A DNA stretch of 11,785 nucleotides from JBHELT01 sp046262935 (GCA_046262935.1 JBHELT010000021.1:1-11785); one strand, 5' to 3'. Positions 1 through 7,009 are shown, counted from the first letter of the stretch. The notes: a model not told the origin generated them from the sequence alone. Made by a program: numbers and translations.

Positions 1-1
1 C

Positions 2-2326
2 GGCAGCGTCAAGCCAGATCTTGTTGCCGCGAGCGGCATGGTTGGCCTGTTGCCGCCTTCGTCTACTCTGGCGAAAGCCCTTTCCGACGAGGGCTCCCTC
101 GATCCTGCACTCGAACCATCCTGGCCCGCCGGAGAACCGACAACCAAGGCCCGGGCGCGGATCGGGACGTCGATGACGTCCGCCGCATTGGTTGCGGGAG
201 CGTTGGCTAGTCTTTCAGCGCAAGGCTTGCGTGATGTTCTCAAACAGCGCGGAGCCCTGACCGCGGCCGCGCTACCAATCGACGGCACCGCCGTCTGGCG
301 TCAAGGAGCGGGTGACCTGAGGTTCGCACCAGACGTTGCCTTCGCAACTGCGAGAACCCTTATTACGAATCACGGCAGTTTTCCCAGCGAACCCGAGTCA
401 GGAGCATGGACAAGTTCGATCATGGCGAGCGGCCCGGTCCGATCGGCAACAACTTCGCTGCCGAGTTTCGTGGGCGTTGGGCCGAAAGGCGATGAGTTTC
501 GGGCGTCAACCACGGGCCAGCCGCCGGTCGCAGCCACGCTCTCGGATTCGGGGGTTACGCTCTCACTGCCGGCCGGTTCGGATGCTTGGGAAGGTGGTCT
601 CTACTGCGGGTACACGAACGTCACCATACCCACCACCGGGTCGGACGTGTCGCCTCAGGCCAAACTTCGAGGAGTTCCCGACGCCATCGAACAAGTGCCA
701 ACCTGTTTGGTGAAAGGAACTCGTCTAAGGGCGTTCAACTTCTATATACACGACATCCCTGCCGAGGACCTCACCTTCGGACTTCTCCCTGCCCTGCCCG
801 AAGAGGCGAGCCTCCTCGAGCATCACCTGATGATCCTTCCGCTTGATCCGATGCACACCAAACTCTTTTTCAAGGTGTCCGGCCCCGACGGATATTCCGA
901 TTTCAACAACATCCCACCGGGCTACTACACGTTGCGCCAGTGGTCCGACTACGGCACCCCGATCGCTGAAACGAACCATCCTGGCGACGCACCGGCCTTG
1001 TCGGATGTCGGTGAGAACCCTGGTTATCAGTCATATGACGCGCTGGTTCTTTCGGCAACGTCGTGGAACGAACAAGACCTGAAAGACAGATTCGGGCCCG
1101 ACAACGTGACGCCCGACAAGCCCACCGGAGGTTACTTCGTCAAGATCGGCCAGAAGACGATCAGGGTGGTCATCGAATATACGAAGAAGATGCCCGGCCC
1201 CAGCGTCTCATCACGGTACATCGATCTTCTCGAAGAGTCCGACCTCGACTTCAGCGTTGCGCACATGAGCGACCTCGCAAACAACGCAGTGGTCCGCAAC
1301 TCGGCAATCAGCGACAAGTTGAATGCGTGGTTGTTCACAAGAAGCGGCAACGGCATCGGCGCATTCATGAATCCCGCCGCCCCCGAGGCAGGCAAAGCGA
1401 TTGGGATCGGCAGGTATCCCTTTTCTTTGACTACGCCGAACTACAAAGGTCACGTGTCACTCAACTTCAGATACGAGGTAACGGAGGCGATGATCCTTGC
1501 GATCGTCCAGATGGGCGACGAGACGTCTGTCGCAGCAGTAACCCCGGTTGGAACATTCCGATCACCTAACGTGGGGCTAGCTACTCCAGTCGGTTCTGGA
1601 GGAGTCGCTGTTTCGGGGCAAGCGACTGGTGTTGCGCATTTCGACTTCAACATGAAGCCTCATGGCGCGGACCATGGGCTTCTGACTTTCGTCTTCTTGC
1701 CATCAAGAACCGTTCAAGGCATCGCGGTTCCGCTAGCCAAGGCGACCATGACTGACGTTTCGTTCGAGCTCAACACATGGACCAACACGCTCTGGCCGGC
1801 GACGCTTACCCAGCATGGGCAGGGGCATTCCTTCAGTATCTCCAGTAATTTTTCCGATCGTCAGATGAAAGATGGCTGTCGAAATGTTGATATTGGCGAT
1901 GGCACCAAACAGCTTTGTGAGGATTGGCAGGTGATGGTTCACTCTCCAGGAGACGATGCCGCAACGGTCGATGTTGTCGATCGGTCTGGGTCACTAGTGC
2001 CATCTTTGCGAGATGAAGGAGGGCGCTTCTTCGATCCTGAGCGAGGAACCGCCGATTTCTCGCAGGCGCTCGTGGTAGGTCCTGGCAAGGTTGGGTCGGC
2101 GGCAGTTTCATTCGACCTTCCCCAAGCCTTCAAAACCAACGGTCGCTTCTGGGAGCAACTGAGCCTGCCCGGCGATTTCTTGCGCAAGCATCCTTCGCTG
2201 ATCACGTTCCAGATCATGGATAACCTGATCGGGCGCCAAAGCAATTTGCTTCCGCACTCGTTCGGCCCAGTCCGGGTGCAGCCCTATTTCGCGTTTCGTT
2301 CCGACGCTTTGACATTGGATCCGTAA
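2..2326 (+). CDS. Subtilisin-like (peptidase S8) serine protease, 5' truncated by window edge
   Basis: The reading frame is open to the left edge, so the gene starts upstream and about 774 residues are visible. The first ATG at 38 is internal: the codons just before it read KPDLVAASG, the conserved KPDxxAPG block of subtilases, and 164-175 encodes GTSM followed by TSAALVAGALA, the nucleophile motif (GTSMAxPHVAG in the family). The catalytic Ser is the codon at 170-172. The Asp and His of the triad and the oxyanion Asn must lie off the window. A GAGDLRFAPDVAFA segment (about 308-350) resembles the usual end of the catalytic domain. The remaining roughly 650 residues are soluble, beta-rich in appearance, contain a few cysteines and have no membrane helix or sorting motif; I do not recognise a family. 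It is presumably exported, although its signal peptide would be outside the window. The membrane gene downstream follows closely on the same strand. The S8 assignment is good; the substrate is unknown. Confidence 0.8.
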   Translation, partial: GSVKPDLVAASGMVGLLPPSSTLAKALSDEGSLDPALEPSWPAGEPTTKARARIGTSMTSAALVAGALASLSAQGLRDVLKQRGALTAAALPIDGTAVWRQGAGDLRFAPDVAFATARTLITNHGSFPSEPESGAWTSSIMASGPVRSATTSLPSFVGVGPKGDEFRASTTGQPPVAATLSDSGVTLSLPAGSDAWEGGLYCGYTNVTIPTTGSDVSPQAKLRGVPDAIEQVPTCLVKGTRLRAFNFYIHDIPAEDLTFGLLPALPEEASLLEHHLMILPLDPMHTKLFFKVSGPDGYSDFNNIPPGYYTLRQWSDYGTPIAETNHPGDAPALSDVGENPGYQSYDALVLSATSWNEQDLKDRFGPDNVTPDKPTGGYFVKIGQKTIRVVIEYTKKMPGPSVSSRYIDLLEESDLDFSVAHMSDLANNAVVRNSAISDKLNAWLFTRSGNGIGAFMNPAAPEAGKAIGIGRYPFSLTTPNYKGHVSLNFRYEVTEAMILAIVQMGDETSVAAVTPVGTFRSPNVGLATPVGSGGVAVSGQATGVAHFDFNMKPHGADHGLLTFVFLPSRTVQGIAVPLAKATMTDVSFELNTWTNTLWPATLTQHGQGHSFSISSNFSDRQMKDGCRNVDIGDGTKQLCEDWQVMVHSPGDDAATVDVVDRSGSLVPSLRDEGGRFFDPERGTADFSQALVVGPGKVGSAAVSFDLPQAFKTNGRFWEQLSLPGDFLRKHPSLITFQIMDNLIGRQSNLLPHSFGPVRVQPYFAFRSDALTLDP

Positions 2327-2353
2327 GGGAGCGATGCTTGTTCTCGCGAGTCG

Positions 2354-2388
2354 CCCCTGTCATGCTCGCTTCTTCAAGCGAACAGGGG
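2354..2388 (+). promoter_or_regulatory. Bulged hairpin between protease and membrane protein A, overlapping a Shine-Dalgarno
   Basis: CCCCTGT (2354-2360) pairs with ACAGGGG (2382-2388), and inside it TCGCTT (2366-2371) pairs with AAGCGA (2376-2381) around a CTTC loop, leaving a five-base bulge on the left. The right arm contains the purine run AGGGGG that would be the ribosome binding site of the GTG at 2394. The fold could limit translation of A unless ribosomes finishing the protease open it, or it could be a processing or partial termination signal. There is no T run, so a classical intrinsic terminator is unlikely. The pairing is visible; the function is inferred. Confidence 0.5.
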
Positions 2389-2393
2389 GATGC

Positions 2394-3245
2394 GTGCAAG
2401 CGACCCAAGATCTAAGGCCATTCCAGAACGGGATGCGTTCACCCATCGTCGCACCGGTCACGAGGGGGCTGATCGCGATCCCATTGTTCTTCCTCGCGAC
2501 CCATACCGACAAGTACTTCGCTTGGACCATACAGCCCCCATTGACGGCGGCAGTGCTTGGCGCGAACTATCTATCAAGTACTCTTCTTGCGTTGCTCGCT
2601 TCGAGGAAGACGCTTTGGGCAACAGGGCGCGTTTCGATCTCGGTGGCCCTCGCGTTCGCCCCCATCACCACCGCCGCCACCTTCATCCATCTGAACAAGT
2701 TCCACCTGCATACCTTTTATGGATGGTTCTGGGTGATCGCCTATGGCATATACCCAACGCTGCTTGTGTACCTGCTGTGGAAACAATTGAAGATGCCAGG
2801 AGGCGACCCACCTAGGGGCAAGCCTTTCCCGATCTGGGTAAAGCTGATCTTTGGTGCTCATGCCGTGTTGCTTATCCCACTTGCCCTCTTGATGTTCATC
2901 CACCCTGCTTCCATGCTGACTGTATGGCCGTGGAAACTGACCCCCCTTACTTCGCGAGCGCTGTCTGCCTGGGTGATGGCATTCGGGGTCCTTGGCGCTC
3001 ACTTGTTCTACGAGAATGACCACACGAGAGGGCGTGTTGCGCTGCTCACCTATCCTGCGTTCGGCCTGCTGCAAGTGATCGCCCTTGTGAGGTACGGATC
3101 CGCGATGAGATGGGGTTCGACCTCGGCGTTAGCCCTGTTGGTTTTCATCGCCTCGATATTCATCCTTGGTCTATTCGGTTTCATCGCCGGACGCGATGCG
3201 CCGACCGAGGCGGATCTGGTCAACGTTAGCGCCGGTGAAGGGTGA
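2394..3245 (+). CDS. Multi-pass membrane protein A, paralogue of the protein encoded at 4548-5399
   Basis: I do not recognise a named family. I chose the GTG at 2394, with AGGGGG at 2384-2389, over an in-frame ATG at 2334. It makes the protein 283 residues, exactly the length of its paralogue, and puts the shared residues at identical numbers: Asp39, Trp44, His99, His104 and His106. About eight hydrophobic helices are visible (near 24-38, 48-70, 79-100, 110-129, 147-171, 185-206, 215-235, 242-264). Trp44 begins WTIQPPLTAAVLGA, and a second copy, WKLTPLTSRALSA, begins at Trp180, so the protein looks like two four-helix halves. The HxxxxHxH cluster at 99-106 is conserved in the paralogue and could bind a metal or cofactor; this is inference. 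It follows the protease gene with a 67-nt gap and overlaps the convergent P450 by 20 nt. An alternative start is ATG 2433. Confidence 0.8.
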   Translation: MQATQDLRPFQNGMRSPIVAPVTRGLIAIPLFFLATHTDKYFAWTIQPPLTAAVLGANYLSSTLLALLASRKTLWATGRVSISVALAFAPITTAATFIHLNKFHLHTFYGWFWVIAYGIYPTLLVYLLWKQLKMPGGDPPRGKPFPIWVKLIFGAHAVLLIPLALLMFIHPASMLTVWPWKLTPLTSRALSAWVMAFGVLGAHLFYENDHTRGRVALLTYPAFGLLQVIALVRYGSAMRWGSTSALALLVFIASIFILGLFGFIAGRDAPTEADLVNVSAGEG

Positions 3246-4551
3246 CCCAAACCCCGTTCTTTGGTTTGAGCGTCGCTTTCGCTGACAACTGAACAGGTTT
3301 GTTCGGCACAAGCGTCATCTTCCAGATGCGTGCAAGCGAAGCTAGCAGTATCGGTCCCTCCATGGGGCGTACGAAATGCCTGCCCATGCACATCTTCTTA
3401 CCGCCGCCTTGAGGGAAGTACGAAAACTCGGGCCGCGAGGAAGCATTGGAACCGTAGAACCGGTCGGGATCGAACCGCGTAGGGTCTGTCCAAAATCGTG
3501 TGTCGCGGTGAGCAACCCACTCGCTCACCAAGATGCGTGATCCTTTCGGGATGACGTATCCGCCAGCCATGTGATCTTGTATCGAGGTTCGGGCAAGCAC
3601 GTAGGCTGGCGGGTAAAGCCGCAGCGATTCTTCGAAGACCCTTCGACACATATCGAGGGTAGCCATGTCTTCGAAGCGTAGCGACATCGGGTCGTAGCTG
3701 TCTGCTTCGGCTTGAACCTGGACCTCGATCTCTGGCAGCGAAGCCAACTGGAAGAAGGTCCAAGTTAGTGCGGTGCTGACGGCCTGATGTCCCCGGAACA
3801 AAGAAACCAACTCGTCGCGCAGGTCTGCATCCGACAATGGGTGGGGCCCCTCGATCGAACCGGCCGCGATCAACAGCGATAAAACGTCATCTTTCGTGGG
3901 ATCGGCTCGGTGCTCCTGGATCTCAGCCAAGATCAAGGCGTCAAGACGCGCGCGCTCTTTGAGGAACCTTCGTTGCAGTTTGGGGAATCGCTCTGGCAGT
4001 GACGTGAAGGGGACAGGCATCGCATCCATCTGAGCGATCGTGTTGGTGATGGCTTTAGCGAGGTCCCGGCCGCGTTGCTCTTGGGGGCCCTTTCCGAACA
4101 GCACCTGCATGATGACGGCCGTTGTGAACGATTCCATCCACCCGAACAGTTCGACGGTTTCGCCATCCTCATTGTCCTTTGCTAATGCGAGTGCAAGATC
4201 CACGACATTTCTCGTCGATGCCGGCGCCGCAGATCTGTACATAACGCTTTCCATCACGTCGCGCCGACGCAGGTGATCTTCGCCCTCCGTCGTGAACAAC
4301 CCGCGGTCAACAAGGCGGCCACTCACACGGCGTTCACCCTCGACTCTGACGAAACGATCTTCATGAGTGACAAGCACTTCTTCGATCAGATCTGGATGGT
4401 TGATCAGATAGAAGGTGGACGGTCCGACCTTAGCGCGCACTACGTCTCCATATCGATCGGCGAGTTCCTGCATGATCGTGAGCAGGTTGCCTCTGGTCGC
4501 GATGAGCCTTCGTATCAACTTCAAACTCGATGGACCCGGCGGCCGCTTCAA
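3226..4551 (-). CDS. Cytochrome P450 with atypical I-helix and haem-loop motifs
   Basis: This haem-thiolate enzyme has 441 residues, a normal length for a soluble bacterial P450. In order: PPGP (4-7); a C-helix HLRRR (93-97), where most P450s have W; I-helix RGHQAVST (253-260), where GHETTA-type sequences are usual; K-helix ExxR as E308-S-L-R311; PDRF (362-365); and the haem loop QGGGKKMCMG (381-390) with the axial thiolate at Cys388. Family members usually have Phe at position 381 and Arg at 386; here they are Gln and Lys. The acid and Thr that deliver protons to bound oxygen are replaced by Gln257 and Ala/Val. The start is TTG at 4551, overlapping the TGA stop of membrane protein B as TTGA, which implies coupled translation. 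No upstream ATG or strong Shine-Dalgarno is visible. The 3' end overlaps membrane protein A by 20 nt. No ferredoxin or reductase gene is nearby. The P450 identity is near certain; the substrate, and whether it is a monooxygenase at all, are open. Confidence 0.96.
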   Translation of the reverse strand: MKRPPGPSSLKLIRRLIATRGNLLTIMQELADRYGDVVRAKVGPSTFYLINHPDLIEEVLVTHEDRFVRVEGERRVSGRLVDRGLFTTEGEDHLRRRDVMESVMYRSAAPASTRNVVDLALALAKDNEDGETVELFGWMESFTTAVIMQVLFGKGPQEQRGRDLAKAITNTIAQMDAMPVPFTSLPERFPKLQRRFLKERARLDALILAEIQEHRADPTKDDVLSLLIAAGSIEGPHPLSDADLRDELVSLFRGHQAVSTALTWTFFQLASLPEIEVQVQAEADSYDPMSLRFEDMATLDMCRRVFEESLRLYPPAYVLARTSIQDHMAGGYVIPKGSRILVSEWVAHRDTRFWTDPTRFDPDRFYGSNASSRPEFSYFPQGGGKKMCMGRHFVRPMEGPILLASLARIWKMTLVPNKPVQLSAKATLKPKNGVWVTLHRR

Positions 4552-5399
4552 ATCTCTACGCTCTCTCTGGCCAAGTCCGTCCGCACATTAAGGCCCCCGA
4601 TCGCGACAACGAGTGTTGACAATAAGAATGCAAGGATCACTCTTGCGGCGAACCCCTCCCAACGAACGTTAGAGAAGAACCGCAGCATGGTGGATATCCC
4701 AAACACCGCGAAGAGTCCAGCTCCAATGTATGCAGGGCGCGCTGATCGTGAGTCGCCTTTCATCCCTGCCATCGAGAAGACCAGACCGAGTCCGAGGGTC
4801 CACGCGCCAAGGACCCGCGCTGTAAGAGGGGTTAGCGCCCAAGCCCAGTGGGGGGCCGCTATAGAAGGCGACACGAAGAGCAAGCAGCCGGTCGCGACCA
4901 TAACTGCCCCTACCGTGACCATCCCGACAGAGGACCAACGCATGTTGGCTTTCTCTCTAACCGACGCACCCTCACGGTCCCGCTTCAATTGCGCGGGCAC
5001 AGGCGCCAACAAAGCCGGAGGCAGAGCGAGATAAGCGATGATCCAGACCCAGGTGACAACCTTGGCGAAAGTCCCCGCGCCATGCAGGTGGAACTTGCCA
5101 AGATGCATGAATGTCGCAACGATCGCCAGCATCGAGAAGGCGATACCGCCAGGCAGGATCAACTTCACTCGAGACCATAGGCGCCCCCTCATGGCGACCG
5201 TGAGGAGAAAGAACGCCGCCAGGTAATAAGCGCCAAGTACGCCTGCGGTGATGGGGGGCTTGATGGTCCAGGAGAAGAACCGGTCGCTCAACGCAGGTGC
5301 CAAAGTGAGGTCGAGACCCAGTGCCAGTAGCACGATCTGTGCGACGAGCAACGGCCGCACTAGCCACTTATCGAGGGCAGTTGGCGTCGGGGTTCCCAT
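4548..5399 (-). CDS. Multi-pass membrane protein B, paralogue of membrane protein A, upstream partner of the P450
   Basis: This 283-residue protein has about eight hydrophobic helices (near 14-35, 48-70, 78-100, 114-134, 158-178, 192-212, 223-242, 251-270) and no family I can name. It matches protein A across its length without shifting residue numbers in the N-terminal half. Shared blocks include WTIKPPITAGVLGAYY from Trp44, ATFMHLGKFHLH ending at His106, and WALTPLTARVLGAW from Trp187. The first and third of these also match each other, indicating an internal duplication. The ATG at 5397-5399 is the first in frame, with only a weak GGGG upstream. Its stop overlaps the P450 start, so the two are almost certainly co-transcribed. 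A role as membrane anchor, electron-transfer partner or transporter for the P450 pathway is possible but unproven. Confidence 0.85.
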   Translation of the reverse strand: MGTPTPTALDKWLVRPLLVAQIVLLALGLDLTLAPALSDRFFSWTIKPPITAGVLGAYYLAAFFLLTVAMRGRLWSRVKLILPGGIAFSMLAIVATFMHLGKFHLHGAGTFAKVVTWVWIIAYLALPPALLAPVPAQLKRDREGASVREKANMRWSSVGMVTVGAVMVATGCLLFVSPSIAAPHWAWALTPLTARVLGAWTLGLGLVFSMAGMKGDSRSARPAYIGAGLFAVFGISTMLRFFSNVRWEGFAARVILAFLLSTLVVAIGGLNVRTDLARESVEI

Positions 5400-5407
5400 C
5401 GGGCCCC

Positions 5408-5433
5408 AGTCTAACGGGCGGGACCGATGTCAA
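5408..5433 (-). promoter_or_regulatory. Candidate promoter for the B-P450 operon, possibly giving a leaderless transcript
   Basis: On the minus strand TTGACA (5433-5428) is followed 14 nt later by TAGACT (5413-5408), which fits the actinobacterial TANNNT -10 box. The ATG of protein B begins 8 nt after the -10 box, so transcription could start at or next to the start codon, which agrees with the poor Shine-Dalgarno. The spacer is shorter than the usual 17, so the -35 match may be fortuitous. Confidence 0.35.
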
Positions 5434-5446
5434 CGCGAAGATCGGG

Positions 5447-5476
5447 TTCCAAGGAGGGTGACGTTTGGGTTATGTA
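5447..5476 (+). promoter_or_regulatory. Weak candidate promoter for the secreted DUF11 protein
   Basis: In the 244-nt divergent intergenic region, TTCCAA (5447-5452) and TATGTA (5471-5476) lie 18 nt apart on the plus strand. Initiation here would give a leader of about 160 nt upstream of ATG 5644, including the hairpin at 5547-5587. Both boxes are only partial matches. Confidence 0.25.
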
Positions 5477-5546
5477 AAGTATGCGACAAAGCGGGCGTAA
5501 CCACGGTGATGTCAGGGTGCCCGGGAAACGCCCATAATTCAATCTT

Positions 5547-5587
5547 GACACAACACAGCCAGAAGCAGGGAAAACGCTGTCAGTGTC
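5547..5587 (+). promoter_or_regulatory. Two-part stem-loop in the leader of the DUF11 gene
   Basis: GACAC (5547-5551) pairs with GTGTC (5583-5587), and ACAGC (5555-5559) pairs with GCTGT (5576-5580), separated by a small internal loop (AAC against CA) and closed by a 16-nt purine-rich loop. A second short hairpin, CTTCG-AAT-CGAAG (5621-5633), partly covers the Shine-Dalgarno at 5631-5637. I could not match this leader to a known riboswitch class. A TTGACA at 5545-5550 overlaps the first stem but has no -10 at the right distance. Confidence 0.35.
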
Positions 5588-5643
5588 GAATGTCTAAAGG
5601 TTGCAAAAGTGCCAGCCGTACTTCGAATCGAAGGGGGATGCTG

Positions 5644-6993
5644 ATGAAGAAAGTCCTTATAACCTTGATGGCTATGTCCCTGTTAGGGGTGATGCCATTA
5701 GCAGCCAACGCTTCAGACCCAAAGCCTGTCAATCTTTGGGTGACTCAAACTGATAACCCTGATCCGGTGGTCGAGAATGGGTTCGTGGTCTACACGGTCC
5801 TGATCGGCAACAAAGTTCCTCAGCCGGCTAACAGGATCGTCGTCGATTTCACGCTCAGCTCAGGGCAATACGTCGCGGCTTCGGGAACCAAGTGGGCCTG
5901 CAACGCAGCCGGTACTTCCGCGCATTGTCAGCTTGGGGGAGCCTTGCCTGCCACGACCAATGCTGCGCCGATCACGCTGACTGCTCAGGCGCCTTCGGCC
6001 CAGACAGCTGCTCAGATAACCAACGTGGCGGTCGTTAGTACCTCTGACCCTGACTACGCCGAGATAGATCCATCAGATAACACGTCCAGTGAGACGACCA
6101 CCATCAAGGGCGGATCAGATCTGACCATCGATCAGCAGGACGTCCCGGATCCAGTAACTGCTGGCAACACCGTGCGTTACGCGATCACAGCGAACAACGA
6201 TGGCGACACCGCCACTGCAACCGGGGTGAAAGTAACCGCAACGGCTTCGTCTGGGATCGTCACCAGCGCGTCGGGGACCGGTTGGAGCTGTTCGACAACC
6301 AGTTCATCAGCCGTCTGCAGCCTTGCCCCCGGCATCGGCCCCAACCAGCATGCAGCAATAATCGATCTGCTGGTCAAGACACCATTTTCAAACGTAACCA
6401 CCACGATGACAGACACCGTAAAGATCTCGGCGACCAACGGTGATACGAATCAATCGAATAACACCAACGTCGAAACGACCAGTGTGAGTCCCTCGGGCAA
6501 AGGAAGCGCCTCGGGTTGGGTGCCTGCGAGCGGAGGGTCCGTAACGACCTGCGTTGGGGAACCAAGCCCAAGCGACGGGACTTGCGCAACTGTGATCCTG
6601 CCAGCGGGCCCTGGTGGAGTTGTGACCGTTGAAGAGGGACCGTCGATACCGATCTGCCAATCAGCAGGATGCGCAGGTAACTCGGTTAATGTCATCGTTC
6701 CCGACGGCTACAACCCCGATGCGACCTCATCGAACCCCATCGTTGTTCTCATCAACATCGATGTCACGCTTATCTCTGCGTCATCCAACGATCCAACAAG
6801 GCCCATCTATGTTGAGAAAGATGCCGGGGTTCAGGCGGTCAGCCTCCCAAGTTGTAGTGCTCGCGTCCCAGGCTTGCCTTGTATCCGGTCACAAACACGA
6901 TCGCTTTCTGGCGATTATCAGGGTGCGATCGAGATGTTCTCCGGAGATCCGATCTTCGACACAGGTGACACCGTGAATAAGGTCACTGGTTAA
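5644..6993 (+). CDS. Secreted protein with two DUF11-like repeats and five cysteine pairs
   Basis: The start is ATG 5644, six nt after AAGGGGG (5631-5637); the frame stays open upstream but the signal peptide begins here. The product has 449 residues. Residues 1-23 form a signal peptide (MKK, hydrophobic core, cleavage after ANA). Repeats 1 (about 28-154) and 2 (about 158-281) share a D-x-PDPV start and an SGTxW-x-C segment, as in DUF11 domains of bacterial surface proteins. All ten cysteines come as close pairs: 86/95, 216/225, 303/314, 338/343 and 404/413, consistent with disulfides outside the cell. Residues 290-449 form a different module with a PAGPGGVVTVEEG strand and a C-x8-C-IRSQT...GD motif that I recall from secreted actinobacterial proteins. 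No LPXTG, C-terminal helix or enzyme motif is present, so it is probably released or non-covalently wall-associated. The gene stands alone, divergent from B, and ends at a strong terminator. Confidence 0.85.
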   Translation: MKKVLITLMAMSLLGVMPLAANASDPKPVNLWVTQTDNPDPVVENGFVVYTVLIGNKVPQPANRIVVDFTLSSGQYVAASGTKWACNAAGTSAHCQLGGALPATTNAAPITLTAQAPSAQTAAQITNVAVVSTSDPDYAEIDPSDNTSSETTTIKGGSDLTIDQQDVPDPVTAGNTVRYAITANNDGDTATATGVKVTATASSGIVTSASGTGWSCSTTSSSAVCSLAPGIGPNQHAAIIDLLVKTPFSNVTTTMTDTVKISATNGDTNQSNNTNVETTSVSPSGKGSASGWVPASGGSVTTCVGEPSPSDGTCATVILPAGPGGVVTVEEGPSIPICQSAGCAGNSVNVIVPDGYNPDATSSNPIVVLINIDVTLISASSNDPTRPIYVEKDAGVQAVSLPSCSARVPGLPCIRSQTRSLSGDYQGAIEMFSGDPIFDTGDTVNKVTG

Positions 6994-7009
6994 GAACGGA
7001 TCGCCTCCT

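Noticed and set aside
1063..1569. 168-codon plus-strand frame inside the protease gene
   Set aside because: Arg-rich product in an alternate frame of a gene that shows subtilase motifs and continues through; typical GC-driven shadow.
2334..2393. Start of membrane protein A at ATG 2334
   Set aside because: AAGGGA precedes it, but the extra 20 residues have no counterpart in the paralogue and cover the hairpin; GTG 2394 makes the two proteins the same length with identical residue numbering. Not fully excluded.
3248..3268. CAAACC/GGTTTG hairpin just after the stop of membrane protein A
   Set aside because: Only six mostly A-T and G-C pairs with a nine-base loop and no T run, and it lies in P450 coding sequence; too weak to call a terminator.
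4273..5034. Plus-strand 253-codon open frame antisense to the P450 and membrane protein B
   Set aside because: It is opposite two well-supported coding regions, has no domain, is low-complexity in composition and lacks a good ribosome binding site; it is a shadow of the minus-strand codon pattern.
5545..5550. Perfect TTGACA upstream of the DUF11 gene
   Set aside because: No -10-like hexamer lies 16-18 nt downstream (the sequence there is GGGAAA), so it is not called as a promoter.
5248..5643. N-terminal extension of the DUF11 gene upstream of 5644
   Set aside because: The extension runs antisense into membrane protein B, and the signal peptide and Shine-Dalgarno place the start at 5644. A GTG at 5458 directly follows AAGGAGG with no spacer.
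5581..5643. Possible known riboswitch (c-di-GMP, cobalamin or glycine class) before the DUF11 gene
   Set aside because: Isolated GCAAA and GCCAG words occur, but their order and pairing do not fit the consensus of any class I could recall.
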